A DNA stretch of 64,000 nt from Streptomyces abikoensis (GCF_014648775.1 NZ_BMRT01000013.1:62001-126000), one strand, 5' to 3'. Counted from the stretch's first letter, positions 7,222 through 16,019 are shown. The notes: generated by a model not told the origin, from the letters alone. Numbers and translations: made by a program.

Positions 7222-8199
7222 TCAGGTGAGCCGGAGGATCTCGATGGCCTCTTCGAGGCCCATGTAGACCAGGCGGGCGGCGGCCATCTTGTCCGTCCAC
7301 TGCTCGGCGGTGGTGTAGCGCTCCTCGGCGGTGGTGTCGAGCAGGCGGCGGCCGGGCCACACCTCGTAGTCGCCGATCAGGTCGGCGTGCTGGTGCATGC
7401 CCTCCTGGAAGAGGTGCTCGCGCTCCATGATGTACTTCTTGTCCGGAATGGTGTCCCAGAGCTTCCGGCCCCGGACGATGATGTCCATCAGCTTCGAGCG
7501 GTACTCCGGGTGCTTCTGGAGGTACTCACGGACGATGGAGCTGCCCACGGTCAGGTGGCGGATCTCGTCGATCGCGGCGCCGCGGGCGATGGCGCTGGCG
7601 GCCGGGTCGATGAGGTTCCACTTGCGCTCGCTCAGCTCGGCCGCCGGCGCGAGCACGCCCTCGATGATGATCGTGAAGATGGCAACGCCACCGATGAAGT
7701 CGTCGTCGTCACGCACCGACTGGAGAGCGAACTCCAGGATCGGGTCGAGCACTTCGCGCTTGTAGCCCACGGTCAGCTTGGCGATGGTGTCGTGGAGATC
7801 GGCCTTGGGAACACCCATCTCGACCAGGTGATTGCGGAACACCATCGAGTGCCGCGCCTCGTCCATGAGCTGGGTGGCGAAGAAATCCATCTCGGGCAGG
7901 CCGGTGGCATGGGCGACGTAGTACGCCAGAGCACGGGTGCCCTCCGCTTCGGCGACCGAGCGGCACCCCAGTTCGAGTATCTGGGCGTCGCGCAGTGGGC
8001 CGTCCTTGCGCATGTGTTCAGGCGTCACTTCGTCGGCCGTGTGGCCGGTCGCCGCGCGATCGCGCAGAGTTCCTTGAGCCACGGCCTGGAACCAGTACGA
8101 CAGGTCGCACTGCTCGGCTGTCAGGTCGAGGTTCATGGCGCCGTCGAGGAGCGAGGGAGCCTGGTCCCAGTCGGCCTCGGTGGGAATGGGGAGGGTCAT
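7222..8199 (-). CDS. vlmB: ferritin-like diiron oxygenase (VlmB-like)
   Basis: This 325-aa all-helical protein has two carboxylate-bridged diiron signatures, DEARH (about residue 110) and DEIRH (about 200), plus supporting Glu residues (AEAEGTRAL, IIIEGVLAP), as in ferritin-like N-oxygenases. The start is ATG 8199 with GAAAGGAAG upstream. Its neighbours match the valanimycin set, where VlmB, together with the membrane protein VlmO, is, as I recall, implicated in N-N bond formation and oxidation to the azoxy group. I am confident of the diiron fold and less so of the precise reaction. Confidence 0.82.
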   Translation of the reverse strand: MTLPIPTEADWDQAPSLLDGAMNLDLTAEQCDLSYWFQAVAQGTLRDRAATGHTADEVTPEHMRKDGPLRDAQILELGCRSVAEAEGTRALAYYVAHATGLPEMDFFATQLMDEARHSMVFRNHLVEMGVPKADLHDTIAKLTVGYKREVLDPILEFALQSVRDDDDFIGGVAIFTIIIEGVLAPAAELSERKWNLIDPAASAIARGAAIDEIRHLTVGSSIVREYLQKHPEYRSKLMDIIVRGRKLWDTIPDKKYIMEREHLFQEGMHQHADLIGDYEVWPGRRLLDTTAEERYTTAEQWTDKMAAARLVYMGLEEAIEILRLT

Positions 8200-8243
8200 G
8201 GCGTGGTGCTTCCTTTCAGAACGGGCGGGTGCGGTCGGGGTGT

Positions 8244-8840
8244 TCACTCCAGGCCTGCCGGGGCGCCGGGGGCGCGCCATCCCTGTCGCCGGACCACGTC
8301 GCGGAACTCGACGTCGTGGAGGTGGCCGGCGAAGTTGACCAGCGGTCGGCCGGGGGCCGCCTGGGCGTCGGTGGCAGTGGCGATCAGGAGGGTGTCGGCG
8401 TCTCCGACCTTGATCTGGTCGGTGAGCCGGCAGGTGAGCCGGGCCAGGCTGTCCTGGAGGACAGGGGCGCCGGAGGTGGGGTCCGCTTCCCATTTGATGA
8501 GGTCGAACTGACGGTGGCCCGGGGGCCGTTGGGGGTTGGCGAACCAGTCGGCCAACAGGGCCTGGCGTCCCGTCAGCACGTTGACGACGAACTGACGGCT
8601 CTGAGAGATCAGACTCGTCATGAGCGACTCGCGGCGCAGGCTGAACGACAGGGTCAGCGGGCGCTGTGAGACCACGCAGGCGGTGCTCACCGTGGCGGCG
8701 TGCACCGTGTCCTGGTGGGCCACGGTCAGTACGGCCACTCCGGTGACGAGCCGGCGTGAGACGTCGCGGATCAGTTGTTCCGCGGCTTCGGTCGTCTTGT
8801 CCGGTGCGGGTGCCGTACCGGTGGCCTGTGCGGGGCTCAC
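8244..8840 (-). CDS. vlmR: flavin reductase partner of the N-hydroxylase (VlmR-like)
   Basis: The 198-aa protein has the flavin reductase split-barrel pattern: VSRRLVTGVAVLTV near the N-terminus, then PLTLSFSLRRESLMTSLISQSRQFVVNVL, and a terminal strand region. It would reduce flavin with NAD(P)H and pass it to the hydroxylase, as VlmR does for VlmH. The start is GTG 8840, overlapping the stop of the upstream membrane-protein gene by four bases (GTGA), so translation is coupled. Alternative later starts lack this coupling. Confidence 0.88.
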   Translation of the reverse strand: MSPAQATGTAPAPDKTTEAAEQLIRDVSRRLVTGVAVLTVAHQDTVHAATVSTACVVSQRPLTLSFSLRRESLMTSLISQSRQFVVNVLTGRQALLADWFANPQRPPGHRQFDLIKWEADPTSGAPVLQDSLARLTCRLTDQIKVGDADTLLIATATDAQAAPGRPLVNFAGHLHDVEFRDVVRRQGWRAPGAPAGLE

Positions 8841-9328
8841 TGTCCGGACTCCACGAGGCTGGAGGTGGTTCGGGCGTGGGCCCCGGGGGTGGCGAAGAGG
8901 TTCTGCGAGAGCTTGGCGAATTCCTCGTTCGCGACGGGCTCGAAGGGCAGGGCGAAGGGCTTCATGAAGTTGCCGAACACCCCTCGGTCGGCGCAGAGGT
9001 GGATCGGGATGACCAGTAGGGCCCATTCCCAGCCGCTGATCAGGACCCACAGTCCGATGACCAGTCCCTGGGTCAGGAGGCTGTGCATCGTGTTGTACAG
9101 CACGTAGTAGGTCTTCGAGATCCGTTTGTCCGGACTCTTGTGGTAGGCGATCGCCCCGGGTATGTAGCCGATGAGGTCGATGTAGACGAAGAGGATGATC
9201 GCCGGGAGCCATCGGACGTCGCCGATGTGGGCGATGAAGAATCCGAGGGAGACCGCGAGGCCCGCGAGGTATTCGGTCCGGTGCAGGCGAACGGTCGTCG
9301 GTGATTCGAATGAGTTGACTTGATCCAT
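8837..9328 (-). CDS. vlmO: small integral membrane protein (VlmO-like)
   Basis: The 163-aa protein has about four membrane segments (roughly residues 22-38, 43-60, 85-105 and 106-118) and conserved-looking polar residues (HIGDVRWLP, YHKS, NTMHS, HLCADRG) on or near the helices. In content and gene order it corresponds to VlmO of the valanimycin cluster, which I recall as acting with VlmB in converting the seryl-hydroxylamine intermediate to the azoxy product. The start is ATG 9328. It overlaps the flavin reductase gene by 4 bp and follows the N-hydroxylase gene by about 43 bp. Confidence 0.75.
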   Translation of the reverse strand: MDQVNSFESPTTVRLHRTEYLAGLAVSLGFFIAHIGDVRWLPAIILFVYIDLIGYIPGAIAYHKSPDKRISKTYYVLYNTMHSLLTQGLVIGLWVLISGWEWALLVIPIHLCADRGVFGNFMKPFALPFEPVANEEFAKLSQNLFATPGAHARTTSSLVESGQ

Positions 9329-9371
9329 GGTGAGACCACCCGTCGGTGCGTGTCGTGGCGTGGCGCCGGGG

Positions 9372-10508
9372 TCAGATCTGCAGGGGCCCGCCGTTGAAGT
9401 ACTCGACCAGGTGCGGGGAGGAACTGGTCCGGCCGGGCGGGTGGAACGCCAGGGGGTGAAGCGCGGAGGAGAGGTAGGCGACGTCGGAGGACTTGATGAA
9501 GGCGATGCCGCCGAGGAGCTCGACCGCCTGCTCGGCGATGGCCGCCAGTGTCTTCTGGACGGCGAAGCGCGTGGTCAGGCAGTTGGCGACGGCTTCCTCG
9601 CCGGCGAGCCCGTCACGCACGGCGCGGGCCAGGCCCTCGGTGAGGGAGACGGCCGACTCCAGCTGAATGCCCAGGGCGGCCCGGTCGGTGACGCTGCCGC
9701 GCTCGCGCTTCATGACCATCTCGGTCAGAGCGCTCGCCGCGCCCACGTAGGCGGAGGTGATCAGCATTTCGAACCAGACGAACGCCGCGGTCTGCAGGTC
9801 GTCGAGACGTTCGGGGTCGTCCGCCGTGCCGCGGATGACGAGGTGCTCGGGTACGTGCACGTTCTCCAGGCGGACCTCGTCGCTCTGGGAGGCCGCGAGG
9901 ATGGGGCTGTCCCAGAAGGGGTGGACCGAGATGCCCTCGGAGTCCGCGGGGATGAGCAGGACTGCCAGCGAGGTGGTGCCGTCCTCGACGGGCAGGATGA
10001 CGCTCGCGGTGAGGAGGTTCATGGAGTGCGAGAGGCTGCAGGGCTTCTTCGAGCCGTTGAGTACGAACCCGTCCTCGACAGCGGTGGCCGACACCGACGG
10101 ATTGAGGATGTCCTGCTGAGTGCGGCCCTCGGCCCAGCCCGAGGCCAGCAGCAGCCCTTCCGGCGCGATGCGGGAGAGCAGTTCCACCTGTGACGGGCTG
10201 GGGGGAACGACCCGGTCGGCCAGGGCGAACAGCATGGCGGCCGTGAAGTTGTGCATCGTGGCCGCGGCGGCGAGCGAGGGTGAGCAGGAGCCGAGCGCGC
10301 GGGTGACACGCACGGCGTCCAGCGCGTCGGCTCCCAGCCCGCCGTAGGCGGCCGGCACCAGCAGGCCCGCTCCGCCCTGGGCCTTGAAGATCTCCAGGAC
10401 CGGGCTTCCGGGAGCCTCCCTCTCGGCCAAGGGGATGTCCGAAAGTCCCTTGAGCAGCCCGGGGTGGAGACGGTCGGTCGTCTCACGTGCAAGATCGAGG
10501 GAGCGCAT
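9372..10508 (-). CDS. vlmH: FMNH2-dependent amine N-hydroxylase (VlmH-like)
   Basis: The 378-aa protein has the acyl-CoA dehydrogenase fold used by flavin-dependent monooxygenases: an N-terminal helical domain with AAYGGLGADALDAVRVTRALG, a central beta domain (GFVLNGSKKPCSL), and a C-terminal four-helix bundle ending in a KSSDVAYL segment. VlmH hydroxylates isobutylamine to isobutylhydroxylamine with reduced flavin from VlmR. It is the first gene of the leftward operon. The start is ATG 10508, 78 nt after the -10 of a SARP-type promoter at 10586. Confidence 0.88.
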   Translation of the reverse strand: MRSLDLARETTDRLHPGLLKGLSDIPLAEREAPGSPVLEIFKAQGGAGLLVPAAYGGLGADALDAVRVTRALGSCSPSLAAAATMHNFTAAMLFALADRVVPPSPSQVELLSRIAPEGLLLASGWAEGRTQQDILNPSVSATAVEDGFVLNGSKKPCSLSHSMNLLTASVILPVEDGTTSLAVLLIPADSEGISVHPFWDSPILAASQSDEVRLENVHVPEHLVIRGTADDPERLDDLQTAAFVWFEMLITSAYVGAASALTEMVMKRERGSVTDRAALGIQLESAVSLTEGLARAVRDGLAGEEAVANCLTTRFAVQKTLAAIAEQAVELLGGIAFIKSSDVAYLSSALHPLAFHPPGRTSSSPHLVEYFNGGPLQI

Positions 10509-10585
10509 ACGCGGAATCCTCCAGCATTCGTTTCGAAGAGCCGGTCAATCGGATGGAGCTTCGGTTCACATATTTCGCGGTGCGA

Positions 10586-10628
10586 TCCTGGCATGGCGAT
10601 CTGACCACCCGCTGACGCCTTCCTGACA
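10586..10628 (-). promoter_or_regulatory. SARP-type promoter of the N-hydroxylase operon
   Basis: On the minus strand, GTCAGGA (10622-10628), GTCAGCG (10611-10617) and GTCAGAT (10600-10606) repeat every 11 bp, and 8 bp later the -10 CAGGAT lies at 10586-10591. The layout is identical to the boxes in front of the tRNA-like genes. Confidence 0.85.
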
Positions 10629-10662
10629 TAACTTTCGGAGCCACTTTTCGAAACGTCCTGCT

Positions 10663-10705
10663 GACATCGCGATGACACCGCGCTGACGCCCTTCAACGCA
10701 TAGCG
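10663..10705 (+). promoter_or_regulatory. candidate SARP-type promoter of the seryl-transferase gene
   Basis: TGACATC (10663-10669), TGACACC (10674-10680) and TGACGCC (10685-10691) repeat every 11 bp; 8 bp later CATAGC at 10700-10705 could be the -10. The heptamer resembles the complement of GTCAG rather than GTCAG itself, so functional orientation is less certain than for the other boxes. Confidence 0.6.
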
Positions 10706-10814
10706 GAATCGCTATTGATGAAGTCTCGCCGCAGGCCGCACCATGGTTCTGCCCTGCCTCCCTGCGACGCTCCCGATCACGGAGTTGGTCACCATGAACC
10801 GAGGAGAGATTCTT

Positions 10815-11828
10815 ATGAGCACACCCACTCGCGACGCGGCCGGCACAGTGTCGGCCGAATACGTTCTGACCGCCATACGCGAATACTCGCAATCCGAGAA
10901 TCCGAGTTCGTTCCTGGCCGTCAACGAGGGGAACTCCTACTTCACGCTGCCGGACCGCCCCGGGGTCGTGGTCTACCGGCCTGCGGGAAGTCATCTGATC
11001 CAGTTCGGTGGACCGTTCGCTCCGGACGAGTCCTACGAGGACCTCCTGCTGGGTTTCCGCGCGTTCGCCCATGACAAGGGGCTGACCGTGAGCGCGATCC
11101 AGCTGCAGGAACGGGACGCCCGCATCTACGCGCGCCACGGCTTCACCGTCAACCAGGTGGGAGCGTCCTATGCCGTCGACCTCACTACCTTCACCCTGGC
11201 CGGCACGCGGTACATGCAGCTGCGCAACAAGATCTCACGGGCGCTGCGCAGTGGTCTGACCATCATTGAGGCCGATTACGAGCAGTGGGCGGAAGGTGTC
11301 CGCGAGATCGACCGGCTCTGGCTGCCGATCAAGGGGGAAGGCGCCCGTCCGCTGGAGTACCTCGTCGGGCAGACCGGGGGTGCCATGCAGGAGCACCGTC
11401 GGCTGTTCGTCGGCCATGTGGACGGGGAGCTGATCGGCTACGTGTCCTACTCCCCCGTGTACGGATCGAACCCCGGATGGATGCACGACCTGAGCCGGCG
11501 CCGTCCCGACAGCCCCGCGGGCGTCATGGAGGCGATCAACAAGGCCGCCATCGAAGTATTCCGTGGTGAGGGTGTGCCCTGGCTCCACTTCGGCTTCACC
11601 CCTTTCACCAGTCTGAGCGACGACCGGGAAGTGGAAGGCCACAGCCTGGGATTCAAGTGGCTGATGCACTACCTGTGGGAGAACCAGATCGTCTATCCCG
11701 CCTCGACTCAGCTCGCCTACAAGGAAAAGTGGAACCAGAGCCTGGTCCTCACCGAGTACGCCGCCTTCGACGGCAAAGCGAGCATCGACGGGTTCGTGAA
11801 TGTCTGGCGGGCCGCGAACGCGATGTAA
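10815..11828 (+). CDS. vlmA: seryl-tRNA-dependent acyltransferase (VlmA-like)
   Basis: The 337-aa protein resembles the DUF2156/lysylphosphatidylglycerol synthase C-terminal family, a FemX-like double GNAT fold that takes aminoacyl groups from tRNA. In the valanimycin pathway VlmA moves serine from seryl-tRNA to isobutylhydroxylamine. Visible family features include PAGSHLIQFGGPFAP, ARIYARHGFTVNQVG, KISRALRSGLTI and a C-terminal YKEKWNQ segment. ATG 10815 has GAGGAGAGA about 7 nt upstream and was preferred over in-frame ATGs at 10743 and 10794. It is divergent from the N-hydroxylase operon and followed by a 58-aa gene. Confidence 0.85.
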   Translation: MSTPTRDAAGTVSAEYVLTAIREYSQSENPSSFLAVNEGNSYFTLPDRPGVVVYRPAGSHLIQFGGPFAPDESYEDLLLGFRAFAHDKGLTVSAIQLQERDARIYARHGFTVNQVGASYAVDLTTFTLAGTRYMQLRNKISRALRSGLTIIEADYEQWAEGVREIDRLWLPIKGEGARPLEYLVGQTGGAMQEHRRLFVGHVDGELIGYVSYSPVYGSNPGWMHDLSRRRPDSPAGVMEAINKAAIEVFRGEGVPWLHFGFTPFTSLSDDREVEGHSLGFKWLMHYLWENQIVYPASTQLAYKEKWNQSLVLTEYAAFDGKASIDGFVNVWRAANAM

Positions 11829-11880
11829 CCGTACTCCCGCCGATACCGGACAGACATTTACCATCGATCAAGGAGACAGC

Positions 11881-12057
11881 ATGTCAGGCGAGAACACCGC
11901 AGCCCCCACCGCGCTGGAAGCCGCGCAGCAGCGTACGGCGGATCTGTTCGTGCAGCTGTGCGGCGACCCCGACAACGCCGCGACAGCGGCCGCCGCGGAC
12001 GAAGCGCTGCACAGGCTGGACGAGCTGCTCGCCGCCGCAGCCGAACGGTCCGCGTGA
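11881..12057 (+). CDS. small helical protein of 58 residues, unknown
   Basis: This ORF starts at ATG 11881 with AAGGAGA 8 nt upstream, 52 bp after the seryl-transferase gene and on the same strand, followed at once by a strong terminator; it therefore looks like a real second gene of that transcript. The protein is Ala- and Asp/Glu-rich, predicted helical, with two helices separated by a GDPDN turn (about residues 29-33). No family is recognised. It could be a small partner of the transferase or its RNA-bound complex; that is speculation. Confidence 0.65.
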   Translation: MSGENTAAPTALEAAQQRTADLFVQLCGDPDNAATAAAADEALHRLDELLAAAAERSA

Positions 12058-12070
12058 GAAGGGCCGTGTG

Positions 12071-12119
12071 AAAGCCTTGGGGGGCTGCCGCCATGATGGC
12101 GGCAGCCCCCCAAGGCTTT
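12071..12119. terminator. perfect 22-bp terminator hairpin
   Basis: 12071-12092 (starting AAAGCCTTGGGG) pairs perfectly with 12098-12119 around an ATGAT loop. It separates the convergent transferase and seryl-tRNA synthetase transcripts and can serve both. Confidence 0.9.
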
Positions 12120-12128
12120 ACGGCCTGG

Positions 12129-13418
12129 TCAGTCGCACGCGCCGTCCGGCCCGATCCGGCTGAAGCCCGCGTAGGGCACCAGGGCGGGGGGAACGATGAC
12201 CGACCCATCGGCCTGCTGGTACTGCTCGAGGATGGCCACCATCGTCCGCCCGATGGGGAGACCGGAGCCGTTGAGCGTGGCCGGGTATTCCCGCCCGGCC
12301 CCCTGGCGCACCTGGATGCCGGCTCGGCGGGCCTGGAACGGGCCGCAGTCCGACACCGAGGAGATCTCACGGAAGGTGCCCTGGCTGGGCAGCCATACCT
12401 CCAGGTCATACGTGCGGCGGGCGGAGAAGCCGAGGTCGCCGGCGCGCAGCTCGATGACGCGGTAGTGCAGTCCCAAGCGCTTGAGGCATTCCTCGGCGTG
12501 GGAGAGCATCAGCTGAAGCTGGTCGGCGGCGTCCTGCTGGGTGCACAGCCGCACGAGCTCCACTTTGGCGAACTGGTGCAGCCGGATGAGGCCGCGAGTG
12601 TCCCTGCCGTAGGAGCCTGCTTCGGAGCGGAAGCAGGCCGTGTGAGCGGTCAGGGCCAGCGGCAGGTCGGCGGCGGGGAGGGTCTCGCCCCGGAAGAGGT
12701 TGACCAGGGGGACCTCGGCGGTGGGAATCAGGTAGAGGTCGCGGTCCTCGTCCACCTGTGTCCTGAACAGATCGGCCTCGAACTTCGGCAGTTGCCCGGT
12801 GCCGGTCATGGTCTCCCGCGTGACCAGGTGCGGGACGCTGTACTCGTGGTAGCCGTGTTCCCCGGTGTGCAGGTCGAGCAGGAAGGAGGCCAGTGCCCTC
12901 TCGAGACGGGCCCCGGCCCGCACGGTGACGGCGAAGCGTGTGCCGGAGAGCTTGCCGGCCCGCTCGAGGTCGAGGATTCCCGTGGTCGTCCCGAGTTCGA
13001 CGTGGTCTCGGGGGGTGAAGTCGAAGCGCGGGGGCTGTCCCCAGCGTCGTACCTCGACGACGGGGTCGTCCGGGGTGCCATCGGGCACCTCGTCGAGCGG
13101 CGTGTTCGGGATGCCGAGCAGCACGTCTTTCAGCTCGGCGTCCAGCGTCCGCTGGGTGTGCTCGGCCTTGCGGATGCGTTCTTTGAGTTCGCGGGCCGCC
13201 TCGACTCCGCCGCGGCGGCTGTCCTCATCGGTGCCGGACCCGCGCAGCCGACGGGAGATCGTGTTGAGTTCTGCGCGCAGGTTGTCGCGGGTGGCGATGG
13301 CCTCCGCGCGCTCGCGGACGAGGGCGCTGAGGGCAGTGCGGTCGAGGGCGTAGCCCTTGCGTGCCAGGCGCTGCTGCGCCGCGTTGTCGGGCGCGAGCAG
13401 GGTGTGCGGATCGTGCAC
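12129..13418 (-). CDS. vlmL: pathway seryl-tRNA synthetase (VlmL-like)
   Basis: The 429-aa protein is a full-length class II SerRS. The N-terminal coiled-coil arm that grips the long variable arm of tRNA-Ser lies at about residues 30-105, motif 2 in TACFRSEAGSYGRDTRGL (about 265-282), and motif 3 in NGSGLPIGRTMVAILEQYQ (about 385-403). GTG 13418 is set by AAGGAGG 8-9 nt upstream; the longer frame to 13529 overlaps the upstream gene. A second SerRS inside a vlm-like cluster fits supply of seryl-tRNA to the VlmA-like transferase. It is the third gene of a leftward operon whose leader holds tRNA-like C. SerRS enzymes do not read the anticodon. Confidence 0.92.
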   Translation of the reverse strand: MHDPHTLLAPDNAAQQRLARKGYALDRTALSALVRERAEAIATRDNLRAELNTISRRLRGSGTDEDSRRGGVEAARELKERIRKAEHTQRTLDAELKDVLLGIPNTPLDEVPDGTPDDPVVEVRRWGQPPRFDFTPRDHVELGTTTGILDLERAGKLSGTRFAVTVRAGARLERALASFLLDLHTGEHGYHEYSVPHLVTRETMTGTGQLPKFEADLFRTQVDEDRDLYLIPTAEVPLVNLFRGETLPAADLPLALTAHTACFRSEAGSYGRDTRGLIRLHQFAKVELVRLCTQQDAADQLQLMLSHAEECLKRLGLHYRVIELRAGDLGFSARRTYDLEVWLPSQGTFREISSVSDCGPFQARRAGIQVRQGAGREYPATLNGSGLPIGRTMVAILEQYQQADGSVIVPPALVPYAGFSRIGPDGACD

Positions 13419-13459
13419 GTCGGAATTCCTCCTTCGGTGAGCGTTGGCGTGCCGTGCCC

Positions 13460-14986
13460 TCAGTCGGCCAGGGCCTTCTCGAGCAGGGGAGCCAGGTCCT
13501 CCGGCCGGAGCCGCTCCAGGGACGACCATCTTTCGGCGACGTCCTGGGGGCCTCCGGCCGCCAGGAACTTGTTCGTCACCAGGGCACGGTGCCGACCACG
13601 CAGATCAGGGCCGATGCCGCCGTGGGGGATGGACAGTTCGCGGCTGAACCGACGGCCGTCGTGCATGTGCACCTCGACGCGCGCCGGTGTCGGTTTCACG
13701 GCTTGGGTGAAGTCCTCGAGCGGTGGGCCCAACTCACCGACCAGTGCCGGCATGTCCGCCACGTCGCCGCCGCCGAAGTCCCTCAGCCACTGTGCGCTGC
13801 GCCGGCCGGCTTGGCGGATGGCCTCGCCCACGGGGGCGTCGCCGGTCATCAGGGCTTTGGTCATGGACTCGTTGTGGACCAGCCGGACCTTCGAGGCCAG
13901 GGTCCAGCGCTCGGACCGGTCCAGGGCCGGGGGGTAGAAGTCCTCGATGGCCAGGCGCCCTGTCAGCAGCGCTGTCGCCACGGGGTAGGGCGTGGTCAGC
14001 ACCATCGCTCCGATGGGCGTGCGCGGCCCGTCGAGGTACGGCTGGGCCTTGCGTGCGGCGAAGACGGTGTAGAGGGAGCCTTCGACGACGATCTCTCGCA
14101 CGTCGTCGGGTGTCCAGTCGCCCATCGCCGAGTGGAGTTCGGCCGCGCAGTCGATCGCGGCGTCAATGCCGGGTCCGCCGGGGTGCAGCTTGAAGGAGAG
14201 GGTCTCGGTGTGCCATCGATGGCCGAGCCCGGCGGTGACGGCCTCGGGCAGCGGGACGGTGGCGAACTTCGCGAGGAACCCGTCGGGATGCTCGACGATG
14301 TCGCCGGCGCCGGTGAGGCCGGCGGCTGCCGCGTCACAGGCGTCCATGGCCATGCGTACGGCCGCGGGGACGTGCAGGAGCCGGGCGTCGCTGGTCACGA
14401 AGCCGCGCATCAGGGTCCACGGTGGTGCGCTCAGGGCCAGGGAGAGGGCGTTGCGCCATTGTTCGCGGGGGGCGTTCTCACCGGCCAGGCGTCCGGCGAC
14501 GGCGCCGACCAGGTGGGTGTGCAAGGCGGTCTGGCCACGGAACGGCCCCAGCGTGGCGGATGCGGTGATGCGGGACGCGCATTCATTGGCCACGATCACC
14601 GAGCGCAGGAGGTCGTGCCCGGAGAGCCGGAGGGCGTGGGCGAAGGCCAAGGGCACCGCCACGGTCGAGGGTGCCAGGTGGCCCGCGTAGGCGGTGTCGT
14701 CGAGGTTGAGCCATGCGCCCACGCCCGCGAGGATGCGCGCGGATTGTGCGGTGTCGCGCTGGAAGGGTGCGCCGAGCGCTCCTACGAGGCGTCGGCCCTC
14801 CTTTTGGCGTAGGCCTATCCGGATGGCCGCGAGCTGGGACAGGATCTGGCTCGCGGCGAACTCGACGACGCGCTGTGGCACCGTCTCCAGCCGCATGGTG
14901 CTGGCCCAGTCCGCCAGTTCCTCCAGTACGCCGCGTGGTCCGGGGTCGGTGGGTCCGGCCGGAATCCGGGGGTCCTCGGTGGTCAT
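13460..14986 (-). CDS. vlmK: MmgE/PrpD-family dehydratase (VlmK-like)
   Basis: The 508-aa protein matches the MmgE/PrpD family: an N-terminal all-helical domain with LADWASTMRLETVPQRVVEFA, the LNLDDTAYAGHLAPSTVAVPLAFA stretch, and a C-terminal domain after about residue 290. In the valanimycin pathway VlmK eliminates phosphate from phosphorylated valanimycin hydrate to form the dehydroalanine-type double bond. The start is ATG 14986, overlapping the upstream kinase stop (ATGA), so the two are translationally coupled, which fits consecutive steps. Confidence 0.88.
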   Translation of the reverse strand: MTTEDPRIPAGPTDPGPRGVLEELADWASTMRLETVPQRVVEFAASQILSQLAAIRIGLRQKEGRRLVGALGAPFQRDTAQSARILAGVGAWLNLDDTAYAGHLAPSTVAVPLAFAHALRLSGHDLLRSVIVANECASRITASATLGPFRGQTALHTHLVGAVAGRLAGENAPREQWRNALSLALSAPPWTLMRGFVTSDARLLHVPAAVRMAMDACDAAAAGLTGAGDIVEHPDGFLAKFATVPLPEAVTAGLGHRWHTETLSFKLHPGGPGIDAAIDCAAELHSAMGDWTPDDVREIVVEGSLYTVFAARKAQPYLDGPRTPIGAMVLTTPYPVATALLTGRLAIEDFYPPALDRSERWTLASKVRLVHNESMTKALMTGDAPVGEAIRQAGRRSAQWLRDFGGGDVADMPALVGELGPPLEDFTQAVKPTPARVEVHMHDGRRFSRELSIPHGGIGPDLRGRHRALVTNKFLAAGGPQDVAERWSSLERLRPEDLAPLLEKALAD

Positions 14987-15960
14987 GCTTGGGCCTTTGC
15001 CTGCTGGGCGGCGACGAGAACGGGCAGTACGCGCGGCAGTACGTCGATCGTGAGGGAGGTGGCGTCGCCGGGGAGCACCTCGCCGTCGTGCTCGAAGCGC
15101 AGGGGCCGGCCGTCGGTGCGTTCCAGGGTGACGCGTTTGCCACGCTGGTAGGTGACGTGCTCCGAGGACACGTGGGCGCCGCCCTGACGCATGAGGTCGA
15201 GCGCGGCTCGTGCGGGGATCCCGGAGCCGATGACGCAGACGTCGAGCAGTCCGTCGTCCGGCACGGAGAACGGCATGGTCTCGTAGACGCCGGCGCGGTA
15301 ACGTCCGCCGCCGACATTGACGAGGAGGGTGTCCCCGACGTGGACGGGGCGGCCGTCGACCAGGACGCGCCCGGGGTAGGGGGTGAAGCGGGTGAGGACC
15401 GAGTCGATGGCGGCCTGGTAGCGGGCCCGGCCGGCGACGGGGATGGTGAGGGCTTCGGCGGTGGCCTCGGCGAACAGTCCTGTGCTCGCGCCGAGAACGA
15501 CCAGGCGGGAGGTTCCGGCGATCGTGGCGAGGTCATAGGCGCGCAGTTCGCTGCCTTCGCCGGTGAGGGCGGAGGCAAGGGCTGTCTGCCAGGGAACGTC
15601 CTGCCAGAAGTGCCGGTAGTTCGAATTGCCCGTGCCGCCGGGCAGGACGAGCAGCGCGGGCAGCGTGGCCCCGCTGTCGCGGGCCTCAAGCAGTCCGGTG
15701 ACGACTTCGCGGGCGGTGCCGTCGCCTCCGATGGAGATGATCACGGCGGACGGTTGCCCGCTCGCGGTGATCGCGTGTTGCCGTGCCAGCTCCGTGGCGT
15801 GGCCGGGACACTCGGTCCACAGGGTCTCGGTGTGCCCCGCGTGGGAGCGGCAGATCTTCTCGATGTCGGAGAGCAGTTCCTGAGTGGTGGAGCCCGCTCT
15901 GGGGTTGGCGATCACGGTGACGCGACGGCCCGCTTCGGCCGGGATGCCGTGTGCGGTCAA
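14983..15960 (-). CDS. vlmJ: diacylglycerol-kinase-like enzyme (VlmJ-like)
   Basis: The 325-aa protein has the DAGK/NAD-kinase fold signatures: VIANPRAGSTTQELL, the nucleotide motif ISIGGDGTAREVV and LPGGTGNSNYRHF. VlmJ phosphorylates the serine hydroxyl of valanimycin hydrate ahead of elimination by VlmK. A TTG at 15960 with AGGAG 6 nt upstream is the likely start; no ATG with a better site is nearby. It is the first protein gene after tRNA-like C, which ends 59 nt before this start codon on the same strand, so one transcript could carry both. Confidence 0.85.
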   Translation of the reverse strand: MTAHGIPAEAGRRVTVIANPRAGSTTQELLSDIEKICRSHAGHTETLWTECPGHATELARQHAITASGQPSAVIISIGGDGTAREVVTGLLEARDSGATLPALLVLPGGTGNSNYRHFWQDVPWQTALASALTGEGSELRAYDLATIAGTSRLVVLGASTGLFAEATAEALTIPVAGRARYQAAIDSVLTRFTPYPGRVLVDGRPVHVGDTLLVNVGGGRYRAGVYETMPFSVPDDGLLDVCVIGSGIPARAALDLMRQGGAHVSSEHVTYQRGKRVTLERTDGRPLRFEHDGEVLPGDATSLTIDVLPRVLPVLVAAQQAKAQA

Positions 15961-16019
15961 GGCCTACTCCTGCCTGGCAAGGACGGATTTCGACGGCGGC
16001 AGGGGATGGCCCTGCGAGG

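Noticed and set aside
10646..10691. Second leftward SARP promoter from the inverted GTCAG repeats before the seryl-transferase
   Set aside because: Reading leftward, the hexamer at the required spacing is CGAAAA, which does not fit the CAnnnT seen elsewhere; the rightward reading with CATAGC fits better.
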